Made by a program: the position numbers and the translations under genes. Under the pieces are notes generated by a model that was given only the letters and a program-made list of their open reading frames with translations, had not been told where the DNA came from and did no database searches. Shown here in pieces: positions 1-8,680 of a stretch of 64,000 nt of DNA. Positions within the stretch are counted from its first letter, which is position 1; each line of letters begins with the position of its first letter. The DNA is from Mycobacterium lehmannii (GTDB lineage Bacteria; Actinomycetota; Actinomycetes; Mycobacteriales; Mycobacteriaceae), in NCBI RefSeq assembly GCF_002245535.1, contig NZ_NKCN01000024.1, positions 1-64,000 of the forward strand, in the 5' to 3' direction.

Positions 1-1
1 G

Positions 2-151
2 CCGCCGCCTCCGCCGCCGGGCGATCCGTTCGCCCCGCCGCCGCCTCCGCCGCCGGCTCCGATGCCGGGCGCCCCGTTGGCGCCCCCGCCGCCGCCTCCT
101 CCGGCCGACCCGTTCGCGCCGCCGCCGCCGGCTCCGATGCCTCCGGCCTGA
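2..151 (+). CDS. C-terminal end of a proline-rich protein (partial)
   Basis: Only the last 49 codons lie in the window; the gene begins upstream. The visible tail is almost entirely Pro, Ala and Met, built from a loosely repeated unit of the form DPFAPPPPPPPAPMP, and ends at a TGA at 149-151. Such tails are common in mycobacterial secreted or membrane-anchored envelope proteins. With no folded domain visible, no function can be assigned. The reading frame was chosen because it is the one open from the window edge to a stop with a consistent Pro-rich composition. Confidence 0.6.
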   Translation, partial: PPPPPPGDPFAPPPPPPPAPMPGAPLAPPPPPPPADPFAPPPPAPMPPA

Positions 152-182
152 GCGTGACCCGCGCCCGGATAGCCTCTGCGGC

Positions 183-929
183 GTGATCGTGCTTCTTCCG
201 CCCTCGGAGACCAAACGGGTCGGAGGCGACGGGCCCCCACTGCGGCTGGAGTCGCTCAGCTCGCCTGAGCTCGGGCCCCTACGCGCCGAACTGCTCGACG
301 AGCTGGCAAAACTGGCCGCCGACCGGCCTGCATGCCGGCGCGCCCTGGGGCTCTCCGCATCACAGGACGCCGAGATCGAGCGCAACGCGCAGTTGCGCGT
401 CGCGCCGACGTTGCCGGCGATCAGCCGCTACACCGGCGTCCTCTACGACGCGCTGGACGTCGGATCGCTTCGCGGGGCCGCCGCAGCGCGGGCAAGGGCA
501 CGGCTGGCCGTCGGCTCTGCCTTGTTCGGACTGCTGCGCGCCGACGATCCGGTCCCGGCCTATCGGCTCTCGGCGGCGTCGAAGCTTCCCGGCCGGCCGT
601 CATTGGCGACGAGGTGGCGCCCACTGCTGGAACCCGTGCTGGCCGACTGGGCCGTTGACGACCTGGTCGTCGACGTCCGCTCCGGTTCGTATGCGGCGCT
701 CGGCCGGCTGCCCAATGCGGTACGGGTGGACGTGGTCGCCGAGCATCCAGACGGGCGCCGCAGCGTGGTGACCCACTTCAACAAGGCGCACAAGGGGCGA
801 CTCGCCCGCGTACTGGCGAGCTCGCGATCCGAACCCGCGGATGCGGCCGCGGTCGCAGCTGTGGCGCGGCGCGCGGGTATGCGGGTGGAACGCCGCGGAG
901 ACGAGTTGACCGTCGTCGTCGCCGCCTGA
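183..929 (+). CDS. yaaA: Peroxide stress protein YaaA (DUF328/UPF0246)
   Basis: A 248-aa protein of the YaaA family. It opens with the family signature MIVLLPPSETKR, followed by the conserved Y(T)GVLYDAL segment near residues 83-91 and the THFNKAHKGRLAR block near 197-209. E. coli YaaA limits intracellular iron and oxidative DNA damage during H2O2 stress, and the fold binds DNA. Full length for the family. The start is a GTG 31 bp after the preceding stop. It is followed convergently by the secreted-protein gene on the other strand. Confidence 0.9.
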   Translation: MIVLLPPSETKRVGGDGPPLRLESLSSPELGPLRAELLDELAKLAADRPACRRALGLSASQDAEIERNAQLRVAPTLPAISRYTGVLYDALDVGSLRGAAAARARARLAVGSALFGLLRADDPVPAYRLSAASKLPGRPSLATRWRPLLEPVLADWAVDDLVVDVRSGSYAALGRLPNAVRVDVVAEHPDGRRSVVTHFNKAHKGRLARVLASSRSEPADAAAVAAVARRAGMRVERRGDELTVVVAA

Positions 930-940
930 GCGGACCGCCG

Positions 941-1429
941 TCAGATCTTGACGATCATGTCGCTGGTGTAGAACTCCTTGGGGTCCTGGGAGAACGGGTC
1001 GGGCCGCGTGATCCACACCCACGCCCCCGTCGCTCCCGGTTCGATGCTGTCGTGGAGGCTGACGGTGCCGTGACCGACACCGTTGGTTTGCAACGGAGCC
1101 ATGGCGACACCGGGATCGCTGCCGAGGCACGGCGCCGACGACGGCCGCGGAACCTGAATGAGCCGGACGTCGTAGCGCGTGTTGGGTATGGCCACGTCGA
1201 GCGTGACATCCGCGGACAGATTCGACCCGCTCGACCTGATGACGCTCGTGCCCCGCCCATAGCCGGTCGGGCCGTTGTAGTCGGTCTCGCTGAAATCGCA
1301 ACGCCGCGACACCTGGTTCATCGGGACGAAGGTGTCATTGGCCGCCGCGATACCGGCGGTCAGTAACCCCAGGGGTGCCGCTGTCGTGAGCGCGGCGGCC
1401 GAGGCCATCAGTCGGATCGATCGGCGCAT
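941..1429 (-). CDS. Small secreted protein, unknown function
   Basis: About 162 aa from the chosen ATG (MRRSIRLM...). The N-terminus is a classical Sec signal: a basic start, a hydrophobic Ala/Leu stretch, then a likely cleavage after GIAAA near residue 30. The mature part holds two Cys (in RRCDFSE and APCLGSD) that could form one disulfide. I recognise no catalytic motif; it looks like one of the many small mycobacterial secreted proteins. The frame is open further upstream to 1498, but the signal peptide and the GGGACGAAG ribosome site favour 1429; ATG at 1450 is an alternative. Confidence 0.7.
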   Translation of the reverse strand: MRRSIRLMASAAALTTAAPLGLLTAGIAAANDTFVPMNQVSRRCDFSETDYNGPTGYGRGTSVIRSSGSNLSADVTLDVAIPNTRYDVRLIQVPRPSSAPCLGSDPGVAMAPLQTNGVGHGTVSLHDSIEPGATGAWVWITRPDPFSQDPKEFYTSDMIVKI

Positions 1430-1546
1430 GTCTTCGTCCCCGTTCCTCATCCGCGGTGTGTAGCCACCGGATTGACCGTCGTCGCTACCGTAAACCACCC
1501 GCCACCCGCGCCGGAACGGTTCGCCGGGTGTTCGGCGCCTGGGCGA

Positions 1547-3178
1547 TCAGTCCCGGCACTCGACGACGTCGTAGGCGCCGTCGGCATACCGCGCCCTGAT
1601 CAACTTCTTGTCGAACTTGCCGACGCTGGTCTTGGGCACCTCCTCGACGAATGCCCAACGCTCCGGCAACCAGAATCGGGGCACGTTGTCGCTCAGATGT
1701 TTCCGCAATTCGTCGGGGGTGACGGACGCCTCGTCGTCGAGAACCACCGCCGCCAACGGCCGCTCCTGCCATCGATCGTCGGGCACCGCGACGACCGCCG
1801 CCTCGTACACGGCGGGGTGGTCCATGATGCGCAGCTCCAACTCCACCGACGAGATCCACTCCCCACCGGACTTGATCACGTCCTTGGCTCGGTCGGTCAA
1901 CGTGATGAAGCCCTGCGGATCGATCTTTCCGACGTCGCCGGTGCGCAACCACCCCTCGTCGAACTTGCTCGAGTCGGCGTTGAGGTAGTACGACCCGGTG
2001 ATCCACGGGCCGCGAATCTCGATCTCGCCCACGGCTTTCCCGTCGCTGGGAAGGACCGCGCCCTGGTCGTCGACGATGCGGATCTCCACACCGCACAATG
2101 CGCGGCCGGCCGCGGCCCGCAACGCCCAGTGGTCATCGCCGGTCACTTCCGGTGGCGGGACCGCAATCGCCGCGAGCGGAGAGGTTTCGGTCATACCCCA
2201 GCCCTGCCGGATGACGACGCCGAAGCGCTCCTGGTACTCCTTCATCATCGCCAGTGGGACCGCCGATCCGCCGCAGCAGACGTTGCGTAGCGACGAGATG
2301 TCCCTGTCCGGGTTGGCGTGCAAGAAGTTGAGCACGTCGTTCCATATCGTCGGCACCGCAGCCGACACCGTCGGGCGGTGCAGCTCGATCATGTCGACCA
2401 GCGGAGCGGCCTGCAGAAACCGGTCGGGCAGCAGCAGATCCGCGCCGGCCATCACCGACGCATACGGCTGACCCCACGCATTGGCGTGAAACATCGGAAC
2501 GACCGTCAACACTCGGTCACCGTCGGCCAGACCGATGCCGTTGGCGGAGCACACGGCCATCGAGTGCAGGTACGTCGACCGGTGGCTGTAGACGACGCCC
2601 TTCGGGTTTCCGGTCGTGCCGCTGGTGTAACACATTGCGGCGGCGCTCTTTTCGTCAAGATCCGGCCAGTCGTACTCGAGCGGCTGCTCGGCGATGAGGT
2701 CGTCGTACCGAATCACCGTGGGGCCCGCGTCGGCGAGCTCGGAGATGTCGCCCTCCCCCACCACGACCACGGTGTGCACGGTCGTCAGCCGCGGCAGGAT
2801 CGGTGCGAACAACGCCACGAGCGACATATCCACCAGCACAACGGAATCCTCGGCCTGGTTGGCGATGAACGCGACCTGATCGCCGCCCAGGCGGATGTTG
2901 AGTGTGTGCAGCACCGCGCCCATGCACGGCGCGGCGAAGTACGCCTCGAGGTGTTCCTGGTTGTTCCACATGAACGTAGCGACCCGTTGCCCCTCGGTCA
3001 CTCCGAGCGCACGCAGCCCGTTGGCCAACTGGGCCACCCGGGTTCCGAGCTCGCCGAAGCTGATCTCCCGCGAACCGTCGGGCGTCGCGGTGATCACCTT
3101 GCGGCCGGAGTGCCACCCCGTGCCGTGTCGCAGGATCGTGGTCAGGGTCAGTGGAAAGTCCTGCATCGTGCTGTCCAT
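1547..3178 (-). CDS. Fatty acid-CoA ligase (FadD-type, ANL superfamily)
   Basis: A 543-aa adenylate-forming enzyme that activates a carboxylic acid with ATP to the acyl-AMP and then the CoA thioester. Visible core motifs are the P-loop-like YTSGTTGNPKGV, the adenylation motif QGWGMTETSP, the GWLRTGDVGKID hinge block and the C-terminal lysine region PKTSVGKFDKK. Length is normal for medium/long-chain FadD proteins. The start was set at the ATG preceded by GGGAGG (MDSTMQDFPL); the frame stays open upstream to 3277, where it would overlap the divergent membrane-protein gene. Substrate cannot be told from sequence alone. Confidence 0.9.
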   Translation of the reverse strand: MDSTMQDFPLTLTTILRHGTGWHSGRKVITATPDGSREISFGELGTRVAQLANGLRALGVTEGQRVATFMWNNQEHLEAYFAAPCMGAVLHTLNIRLGGDQVAFIANQAEDSVVLVDMSLVALFAPILPRLTTVHTVVVVGEGDISELADAGPTVIRYDDLIAEQPLEYDWPDLDEKSAAAMCYTSGTTGNPKGVVYSHRSTYLHSMAVCSANGIGLADGDRVLTVVPMFHANAWGQPYASVMAGADLLLPDRFLQAAPLVDMIELHRPTVSAAVPTIWNDVLNFLHANPDRDISSLRNVCCGGSAVPLAMMKEYQERFGVVIRQGWGMTETSPLAAIAVPPPEVTGDDHWALRAAAGRALCGVEIRIVDDQGAVLPSDGKAVGEIEIRGPWITGSYYLNADSSKFDEGWLRTGDVGKIDPQGFITLTDRAKDVIKSGGEWISSVELELRIMDHPAVYEAAVVAVPDDRWQERPLAAVVLDDEASVTPDELRKHLSDNVPRFWLPERWAFVEEVPKTSVGKFDKKLIRARYADGAYDVVECRD

Positions 3179-3275
3179 CGGCACCTCCCGTGCGGCTGGC
3201 TCGATAGCGCCATGATGGTCCATGTCCTGGCGTTTCGACAGGAAACCGGGTATCGCGTCGCTAGCATCTGCGGTC

Positions 3276-3653
3276 ATGGTCCAACCGAGCTATCCGCCCG
3301 CCTACCCGATGCCGCGGCCCCCGAAGCGGCCGGTGTCCGGCGCGGACATCGCGGCTTCGATAGTCGCCCTGGTGATGACCGCCGCGATGCTCGTCGTCGG
3401 TGCGGTGTTCGGGCTCTTCTCCCTCGCGTTCCTGGATCACTGCCCTCCCGAGAGTTGTAGCGAGGCGGGCGCGGTCGGCGCGATCATCAACGCGCTGTTG
3501 ATCGCCGCCGCCATCGGTGTGGCCGGGTTGATCGTCACGGTCGTGCAGCTGGTGCGGCGTGCGCGTGGCTGGCCGTTCGCTCTGGGAACTTTCGGGCTCT
3601 GCCTGGCCACGCTCATCGTCGGCGGCTTCTTCTACACCTTGGCGGTCGGCTGA
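3276..3653 (+). CDS. Small membrane protein with Pro-rich N-terminus
   Basis: A 125-aa protein with a short Pro/Tyr-rich cytosolic N-terminus (QPSYPPAYPMPRPPKRP) and three hydrophobic spans at roughly residues 24-48, 65-85 and 98-120. A two-Cys loop (HCPPESCSEAG) lies between spans 1 and 2. It starts about 100 bp from the divergent fadD start, so the two may share a control region. Similar small Pro-rich multi-span proteins are frequent in mycobacteria and are of unknown function. Confidence 0.7.
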   Translation: MVQPSYPPAYPMPRPPKRPVSGADIAASIVALVMTAAMLVVGAVFGLFSLAFLDHCPPESCSEAGAVGAIINALLIAAAIGVAGLIVTVVQLVRRARGWPFALGTFGLCLATLIVGGFFYTLAVG

Positions 3654-3737
3654 AACACCCGAGCGCCGCGGCGACTTGGCCTACCGTTGGTCGCGCGCCG
3701 AGCACACCCGCCGGCGTCACCTCAGATGGGAGGCTGC

Positions 3738-4586
3738 GTGTTACGCGATATCCGGGAGTTGACCGATTCACCGGAGGAGTACGCCGAGGAACTGCGGAGG
3801 CGGTGGGGCGGGCTTCTGAGCTATCGCTACATCGGCCGCAGTTACGCGCAGATGGACCTCGTCGAGGAGGACAACACGGTCACCGTGCGCCGCGATATGC
3901 GCGACGCCGCGGGTGGGCTGCTGTTCGCCGTGCTGGGCATCTCAGCACCCGAGAGCGGCCACATGTCCGACCTGGAGGCGGTGCCGAACCCGGTCATCCA
4001 CTCCTGCCAGATCCTCGATCCGGGCCTGGGCGTGCGACGCTTCGAGGTGGTATCCGAGGAACTGAGGGTCGGCCGCCAGATGGGCTACAGCCGCGCGAAG
4101 ATCGTCGACGCCGACAACCCGGATCGGGCGCTCGCGCTGATCGAGGGTCAGGGGGTCAGCATCGGCATCCCGCCCGAGGGACTGGAACGAATGGAGGCCA
4201 ATCCCCTCGAGATCGTCGACTCCCCCGACCTGCCGCCGCTGTGGCAGGTGTTCGGCGGCCATCGTCGACCAGACGGCCGCTGGGGGCTGCCCGAACTGTC
4301 GGTCGAGGTCGCATCACCCGATGCGGCCCTGCACGTCGGACCGCAGTTCGTCATCCTCGAGACCGCCGCCATCGACGCCGCGGCCGCGGCCGCGGGAACC
4401 GACCGTCTCCACGGCGTGTCCTGCCATGTGATGTTCATGGCGCGCGGAAAGGCTGGCCCATTCCGGGTGGACACCGAAGTGGTGCGCGCGTCCGCCGACA
4501 CGATCGCGGTGCGGGTGCTGATGCATGACGAGGGCGTCGACGACCGTGTCACCACCGCGGCGTCATACGTGTTTCGGATGGCCTGA
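3738..4586 (+). CDS. Double-hotdog acyl-CoA thioesterase-like protein
   Basis: A 282-aa protein whose two halves each look like a hotdog domain. The first contains GGLLFAVLGISAPESG and a strand pair around VVSEELRVGRQMGYSRAKIVDAD. The second contains DRLHGVSCHVMFMARGKAGPFRV. This arrangement is typical of PaaI/4HBT-superfamily acyl-CoA thioesterases, but I see no clear catalytic Asp/Glu signature, so activity is inferred. The GTG start at 3738 is chosen because GGGAGG sits at proper spacing; an ORF start further upstream lacks a ribosome site. An alpha/beta hydrolase follows 38 bp later in the same direction. Confidence 0.6.
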   Translation: MLRDIRELTDSPEEYAEELRRRWGGLLSYRYIGRSYAQMDLVEEDNTVTVRRDMRDAAGGLLFAVLGISAPESGHMSDLEAVPNPVIHSCQILDPGLGVRRFEVVSEELRVGRQMGYSRAKIVDADNPDRALALIEGQGVSIGIPPEGLERMEANPLEIVDSPDLPPLWQVFGGHRRPDGRWGLPELSVEVASPDAALHVGPQFVILETAAIDAAAAAAGTDRLHGVSCHVMFMARGKAGPFRVDTEVVRASADTIAVRVLMHDEGVDDRVTTAASYVFRMA

Positions 4587-4624
4587 TCGCAATCAGCGGC
4601 CGGGCACCATGAGACACTTCCGCC

Positions 4625-5548
4625 ATGGTTGTCGCAATCGCCCGCCCCAAGCTCGAGGGCAGCGTCGCTGTCGGTGAGGATCGACGTATCGGCTTCGCCG
4701 AGTTCGGTGACCCGCAAGGCCGCGCCATCTTCTGGCTGCACGGCACCCCGGGTGCCCGCCGCCAGATCCCGATGGAAGCGCGCATCTATGCCGAGAAGGC
4801 GAACATCCGCCTAATCGGCCTCGACCGGCCCGGCATCGGGTCCTCGACCCCGCATCGGTACGAGCGGGTCGTCGATTTCGCCGTCGATCTGCGCACCATC
4901 GCCGACACCCTGGGCATCGACAAGATGGCCGTCGTCGGCCTGTCCGGTGGAGGCCCGTACACGCTCGGGTGCGCGGCCGCGCTGCCGGACCGTGTGGTTG
5001 TGGCGAGCGTGATCGGCGGTGTCGCCCCCACCGTCGGCCCCGACGCGATCCCCGGTGGGCTGATGGGCAACCTCGGCACGCGCGTCGCGCCGCTGCTGCA
5101 GTACGCGGGAATTCCGATCGGCCTGCTGGCCTCGGCGCTGATCCGGTTTATCAAGCCGGTCGCTTCACCGGTCGCCGATCTGTACGGCCGGGTGTCACCC
5201 GAGGGGGACCGCCGCCTGCTGGCCCGCCCGGAGATCAAGGCGATGTTCCTCGACGATCTGCTCAACGGCAGCCGCAAACAACTGGCCGCACCGTTCTCCG
5301 ACATCGTGGTCTTCGCCCGCGACTGGGGCTTCCGGCTCGACGAGATCGCGGTGCCCGTCCGGTGGTGGCACGGCGACGCCGACCACATCGTCCCGTTCAG
5401 GCATGGCGAGCACGTCGTGTCGAAACTTCGCGACGCCGAGCTGTACCCGATGCCGGGCGAGAGTCACCTCGCCGGCCTGGGCCGCGCCGAGGAGATCCTG
5501 CAGACGACGATGAAGGTCTGGGACGAACAGAAGAGCCAGCGCTCCTGA
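4625..5548 (+). CDS. Alpha/beta hydrolase
   Basis: A 307-aa alpha/beta-hydrolase-fold enzyme. The oxyanion segment WLHGTPGARR is at about 37-46, the nucleophile elbow GLSGGG has Ser107, the acid is probably the Asp in WHGDADHIVPF, and the base is the His in GESHLAGLGR near the C-terminus. It lacks a signal peptide, so it is probably a cytosolic esterase, lipase or epoxide-type hydrolase. The gene ends inside a 22-bp tandem duplication that contains its stop codon. Confidence 0.85.
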   Translation: MVVAIARPKLEGSVAVGEDRRIGFAEFGDPQGRAIFWLHGTPGARRQIPMEARIYAEKANIRLIGLDRPGIGSSTPHRYERVVDFAVDLRTIADTLGIDKMAVVGLSGGGPYTLGCAAALPDRVVVASVIGGVAPTVGPDAIPGGLMGNLGTRVAPLLQYAGIPIGLLASALIRFIKPVASPVADLYGRVSPEGDRRLLARPEIKAMFLDDLLNGSRKQLAAPFSDIVVFARDWGFRLDEIAVPVRWWHGDADHIVPFRHGEHVVSKLRDAELYPMPGESHLAGLGRAEEILQTTMKVWDEQKSQRS

Positions 5549-5581
5549 CCGCTCAGCCCAGCGTTCCTGACCGCTCAGCTC
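5538..5581 (+). repeat. 22-bp tandem duplication across a stop codon
   Basis: Two near-identical 22-bp units (5538-5559 and 5560-5581, differing at two or three bases) sit end to end. The first unit carries the TGA of the alpha/beta hydrolase gene. The second reaches the stop of the convergent small gene. It looks like a local slippage duplication. Confidence 0.8.
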
Positions 5582-5801
5582 AGCGTTTGAGCCAGCCGGA
5601 CACCGTGGACAGGTCCCGGCTGTAGGCCATCAGGATGTCGTCGTGGTACAGCGCACCGCCGCTGATGGCGTCGTTTCCCTGCCAGATCACGTGGATACGC
5701 ACCGGGCTGCGCGTGTAGTAGTCGGTACGGTCCGCCTCCCTGCGGTCCCATCCGACCTCTACGGCGCGTTCAGACATCTGCTCGCGCGCGTTCTCCGCCA
5801 T
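5580..5801 (-). CDS. Conserved small hypothetical protein
   Basis: A 73-aa protein starting MAENAREQMSERAVEVGWD, preceded by a strong AGGAGGAG ribosome site that decides the start. It has no membrane span. The second half contains YYTRSPVRIHVIWQG and ALYHDDILMAYSRD, suggesting a small beta-rich fold. The protein resembles short conserved actinobacterial hypotheticals; I know no function. The stop codon lies at the edge of the tandem duplication at 5538-5581. Confidence 0.65.
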   Translation of the reverse strand: MAENAREQMSERAVEVGWDRREADRTDYYTRSPVRIHVIWQGNDAISGGALYHDDILMAYSRDLSTVSGWLKR

Positions 5802-5875
5802 CGGTACTCCTCCTGTGTCGGACCCGTACGTTAGCCGATCCGCATGGCACCGCTGCAGGAGGCTGCGGACGCGCA

Positions 5876-5989
5876 TCAGTGCTCTGGCACCGCGAACGTG
5901 ACCACGAGGACGTCGCGGCGCGCGGGTCGGGACGGATCGATGGGCAGGATGGATGTCACGCCATGAAGCGTACGACGGTCCGGATTACC
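5876..5989 (-). pseudogene. C-terminal remnant, possibly of a 2OG-Fe(II) dioxygenase
   Basis: Just downstream of cinA a short open frame encodes LHGVTSILPIDPS followed by ARRDVLVVTFAVPEH and a stop. It has no start codon in a sensible place and is cut off upstream by a stop at 6008-6010. The His-Gly-Val and, after it, an Arg-Arg-Asp-Val-Leu-Val-Val-Thr-Phe strand resemble the C-terminus of some 2-oxoglutarate/iron dioxygenases, where the His binds iron and the Arg binds 2-oxoglutarate. The assignment is tentative; it may be a chance frame. Confidence 0.3.
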
Positions 5990-6014
5990 CCGCCGATTTC
6001 GTGAACATCAGACG

Positions 6015-7286
6015 TCAGCTCAGTGCGCGGCGCAGCAAGTGCATGGCCACTGTGGTGGACCGCTCACGGATATCGGCGCGGTCACCGGGCATCCGCATCG
6101 ATCTTGTGACCGCAGTACCGTCCGCCAGCTTCAGGCTGAAACACACGGTGCCGACCGGTTTCTCCTTCGTCCCGCCGCCCGGCCCGGCGATGCCGGTGAT
6201 CGCGACCGCGGTGTCCGCGCCGAACCGGTTCAGCGCTCCGTCGGCCATCGCTTCGGCGACGGGTTCGGAGACAGCGCCATGCTTTTCGATCAGCGCGGGG
6301 TCGACGCCGAGCAACCCGGACTTGGCGTCATTCGCGTAAGCCACCACCGCGCCCGCGACGTACGCCGACGAACCCGCGAGGTCGGTCAGCCGCGCAGCCA
6401 ACAGACCGCCGGTGCACGACTCCGCGGTCGCGATGCGCCGCCCGGTCAGCAGCCGGGCGACCTGGTCGTCGATTCGCGAGCCGTCCTCGGAGAAGACCGC
6501 GTCGCCATGACGATCGCGCAGCAACGCCATCAGGTCGGCGTAGGTCTCGGCGGCGTCGGGTTCGAACCGGGTGACGACCTCGAGTTCGCCGCGCCGCAGG
6601 CAGGTGGTGATCTCGAGCCGATCGAAGCCGTCGACCTCGCGTTCGGCGTCGCGCAGCGTGTCGGCCAGACCGGACTCCGGAAGCCCGAACATCCGCACCA
6701 TCTCCTGGCGATACACCGTGCGGCCCGCTATCGCCTTCTGCACGGCGGCGGTCTGCAACGCCAGCGGCCACATGGGCTGCAGCTCGCGCGGCGGGCCGGG
6801 CAGCACGACGACCGTCGGCGAGCCGGGAACTACCACACCCGGTGCGGTGCCCACCGGATCGATGACGTCGGCGCCTTCGGGGATCAGGGCCTGTTTGCGG
6901 TTGGCCACCCGGATCGCTTCGGCGTCGACGTCCGGGAAGCGTGCCATCAGCCGCGACACGATGTCGGCGATCTTCTCCTCGAGTCGGTTGTCCAACATCA
7001 ACTCTCGGCCGCTGAACCGAGCCACGGTGTCGACGGTCAAATCGTCGGCAGTGGGCCCCAGGCCGCCGGTGGTGATGATGAGGTCCACACCCTCGTCGGC
7101 CAGGAAACGCAGCTGGGCCTCGATGTCGCCGCGCCGGTCGCCGCACATCGTGATGTGTGCCAGTTCGACACCCAACTCCAGCAGCCGGTCGGCCAGCCAG
7201 GGTCCGTTGAGGTCTTGGATCCGGCCGGTGAGAACTTCCGTACCGGTGACGACGATGCCCGCGCGTGCGCTCACGATTGATGACAT
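6015..7286 (-). CDS. cinA: CinA family protein (competence/damage-inducible protein A)
   Basis: A 423-aa two-domain protein. The N-terminal MoaB/COG1058 domain begins [19 protein letters not shown] and carries [11 protein letters not shown] and [10 protein letters not shown]. The C-terminal nicotinamide mononucleotide deamidase domain has [18 protein letters not shown] and [19 protein letters not shown]. The whole protein closely follows M. tuberculosis CinA (Rv1901) as I recall it. The start is set at the ATG giving [10 protein letters not shown]; a GTG five codons later is possible. It is divergent from the thioesterase gene with about 35-47 bp between starts. In pyridine nucleotide recycling it would convert NMN to NaMN. 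Confidence 0.93.
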   Translation of the reverse strand: MSSIVSARAGIVVTGTEVLTGRIQDLNGPWLADRLLELGVELAHITMCGDRRGDIEAQLRFLADEGVDLIITTGGLGPTADDLTVDTVARFSGRELMLDNRLEEKIADIVSRLMARFPDVDAEAIRVANRKQALIPEGADVIDPVGTAPGVVVPGSPTVVVLPGPPRELQPMWPLALQTAAVQKAIAGRTVYRQEMVRMFGLPESGLADTLRDAEREVDGFDRLEITTCLRRGELEVVTRFEPDAAETYADLMALLRDRHGDAVFSEDGSRIDDQVARLLTGRRIATAESCTGGLLAARLTDLAGSSAYVAGAVVAYANDAKSGLLGVDPALIEKHGAVSEPVAEAMADGALNRFGADTAVAITGIAGPGGGTKEKPVGTVCFSLKLADGTAVTRSMRMPGDRADIRERSTTVAMHLLRRALS

Positions 7287-7332
7287 TACGCACCCGACAC
7301 AGCGGCGGCGCACGGCGGTAATGTCGTTACCC

Positions 7333-7719
7333 ATGACCGCGCCCAAGTCGCTTCGCGAGTTGTTCGACCAACTCGGCCTGACCGAGGTGCCGTCACCCGA
7401 GGGCACCGTGACGATGGAGATGCCGGTCGACGAGCGGACCACCAACACCGCGGGCGGTCTGCAGGGCGGCTTGATCGCGACGATGGCCGACGTGACGGCG
7501 GGTCAACTCGCCTCTCGAGTCACCCCGTTCGGCCACGCCATCGCCACCACGGACCTGTTCATCCGCTACCTGCGGCCCATCAAGATCGGGCCGGCGAGGG
7601 CGGTCGCGCGGATTCTGCGTACCGGGAAACGTTCGGCGGTCGTGCAGGTCGACATCTACCGCGGCAACGACGACGAAATCGGAGCGACCGCGACGGTGAA
7701 CTTCGCCGCCGTCGACTGA
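7333..7719 (+). CDS. PaaI/4HBT-type hotdog thioesterase
   Basis: A 128-aa single hotdog domain. The segment [22 protein letters not shown] is the usual GG(x)2-ATLAD catalytic region of PaaI-like thioesterases, followed by [19 protein letters not shown], typical of the second half. It should hydrolyse acyl- or aryl-CoA esters in the cytosol. An in-frame ATG 12 bp upstream (7321) is an alternative start; neither has a strong ribosome site. It is divergent from cinA. Confidence 0.85.
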   Translation: MTAPKSLRELFDQLGLTEVPSPEGTVTMEMPVDERTTNTAGGLQGGLIATMADVTAGQLASRVTPFGHAIATTDLFIRYLRPIKIGPARAVARILRTGKRSAVVQVDIYRGNDDEIGATATVNFAAVD

Positions 7720-7744
7720 CCTGACCCGGACCGCGCCCGCCGAC

Positions 7745-7790
7745 TAGCCCCTGGCCGACCAGACCCCTGGCCGACCAGACCCCTGGCCGA
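7745..7790 (+). repeat. 16-bp tandem repeat, about 2.9 copies
   Basis: Units at 7745-7760, 7761-7776 and 7777-7790 share the core CCCCTGGCCGAC. They lie in the intergenic space between the thioesterase and SDR genes, which converge here. I see no hairpin that would make it a terminator. Confidence 0.85.
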
Positions 7791-7868
7791 TTGTGGGGTT
7801 ATGTCACGCTCGCGGCGCGGAAGACGTGCGGGTAACCCACGTTCGGCGCCAGATCTACTGTGCGAGAT

Positions 7869-8603
7869 CTACTTGTGCGGGACGTCGTTGGTCAGGCCGC
7901 CGTCCATGACGTACTCTGCGCCGGTCGAGTATCGGGACTCGTCGCTGGCCAGGAACACCACGAACGTGGCGACCTCCTCGGGCTGACCGGGCCGGCCCAA
8001 CGGAATCCGCAGCATGTTGTCCGGGAAGTGTTTGGTCATCGGGGTGCGGATGAAGCCGGGATGCACCGAATTCACCCGAATGTTGTGCGACCCCAGCTCG
8101 AGTGCCGCCGACTTGGTCAGCCCGCGCACCGCCCACTTGGAGGCGACGTACGGGTGCACCATCACCGCGCCGCGCAATCCCTCGATCGACGAGATGTTGA
8201 TGATCGACCCGCCGCCCGCGGCCTTCATCGCCTCAACCGAATGCTGCATGCCGAGGAAGGTGCCGGTGAGGTTGACGTCGATGACCTTCTGCCACTTGGC
8301 CATGTCGAACTGACCGATCTGCCCGAGCGCGACCGTGCCCGCGTTGTTCACCAACACGTTGAGCTTGCCGAATTCGTTGACCGCGGTGGCGACCGCGGCC
8401 TCCCACTGGTCGGCCTGGGTGACGTCGAGGTGCACGTAGCGGGCGGACTCGCCGATCTCCTCGGCCAGCGCCTTGCCCTTCTCGTCGAGGATGTCGCCGA
8501 TTACCACCTTGGCACCCTCGGCAACCAGTGCACGGGCATCGGCCGCGCCCATCCCCTGCGCTCCGCCACTGATCAGAGCCACCTTGTCGTCCACACGTCC
8601 CAT
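7869..8603 (-). CDS. SDR oxidoreductase, 3alpha/20beta-hydroxysteroid dehydrogenase-like
   Basis: A 244-aa classical short-chain dehydrogenase. It has the cofactor motif SGGAQGMG (12-19), the VNNAG motif (85-89), catalytic Ser139, Tyr152 and Lys156 (YVASK), and NSVHPG after the active site. It aligns along most of its length with M. tuberculosis FabG3 (Rv2002), a 20beta-hydroxysteroid dehydrogenase, including GDILDEKGKALAEE and YVHLDVTQ. A perfect KstR-type operator lies 33 bp upstream of the start, shared with the divergent dehydrogenase, so a role in steroid oxidoreduction is a reasonable inference. Confidence 0.88.
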   Translation of the reverse strand: MGRVDDKVALISGGAQGMGAADARALVAEGAKVVIGDILDEKGKALAEEIGESARYVHLDVTQADQWEAAVATAVNEFGKLNVLVNNAGTVALGQIGQFDMAKWQKVIDVNLTGTFLGMQHSVEAMKAAGGGSIINISSIEGLRGAVMVHPYVASKWAVRGLTKSAALELGSHNIRVNSVHPGFIRTPMTKHFPDNMLRIPLGRPGQPEEVATFVVFLASDESRYSTGAEYVMDGGLTNDVPHK

Positions 8604-8635
8604 GGGGCGTCAGGCTACCGCACCCCGCGCAGAAC

Positions 8636-8649
8636 TAGAACCTGTTCCA
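8636..8649. promoter_or_regulatory. KstR-type operator (sterol regulon)
   Basis: TAGAACCTGTTCCA matches the KstR consensus TnnAACnnGTTnnA at all eight fixed positions. It sits midway between the divergent SDR and dehydrogenase starts, about 32 bp from each, where a repressor could control both. Confidence 0.75.
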
Positions 8650-8680
8650 ATTTGGCTGGCCAGCACGCATACTGCTGGCC

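Noticed and set aside
1-151. Tandem repeat or CRISPR-like array from the repeated CCGCCG units
   Set aside because: The units encode poly-proline in one open frame and have no unique spacers.
2318-3460. Long plus-strand frame across the fadD gene
   Set aside because: Antisense shadow of the acyl-CoA synthetase with no recognisable motif; the minus-strand protein has all adenylation motifs.
7745-7790. CRISPR or terminator
   Set aside because: The repeats are directly adjacent without spacers and do not form a hairpin.
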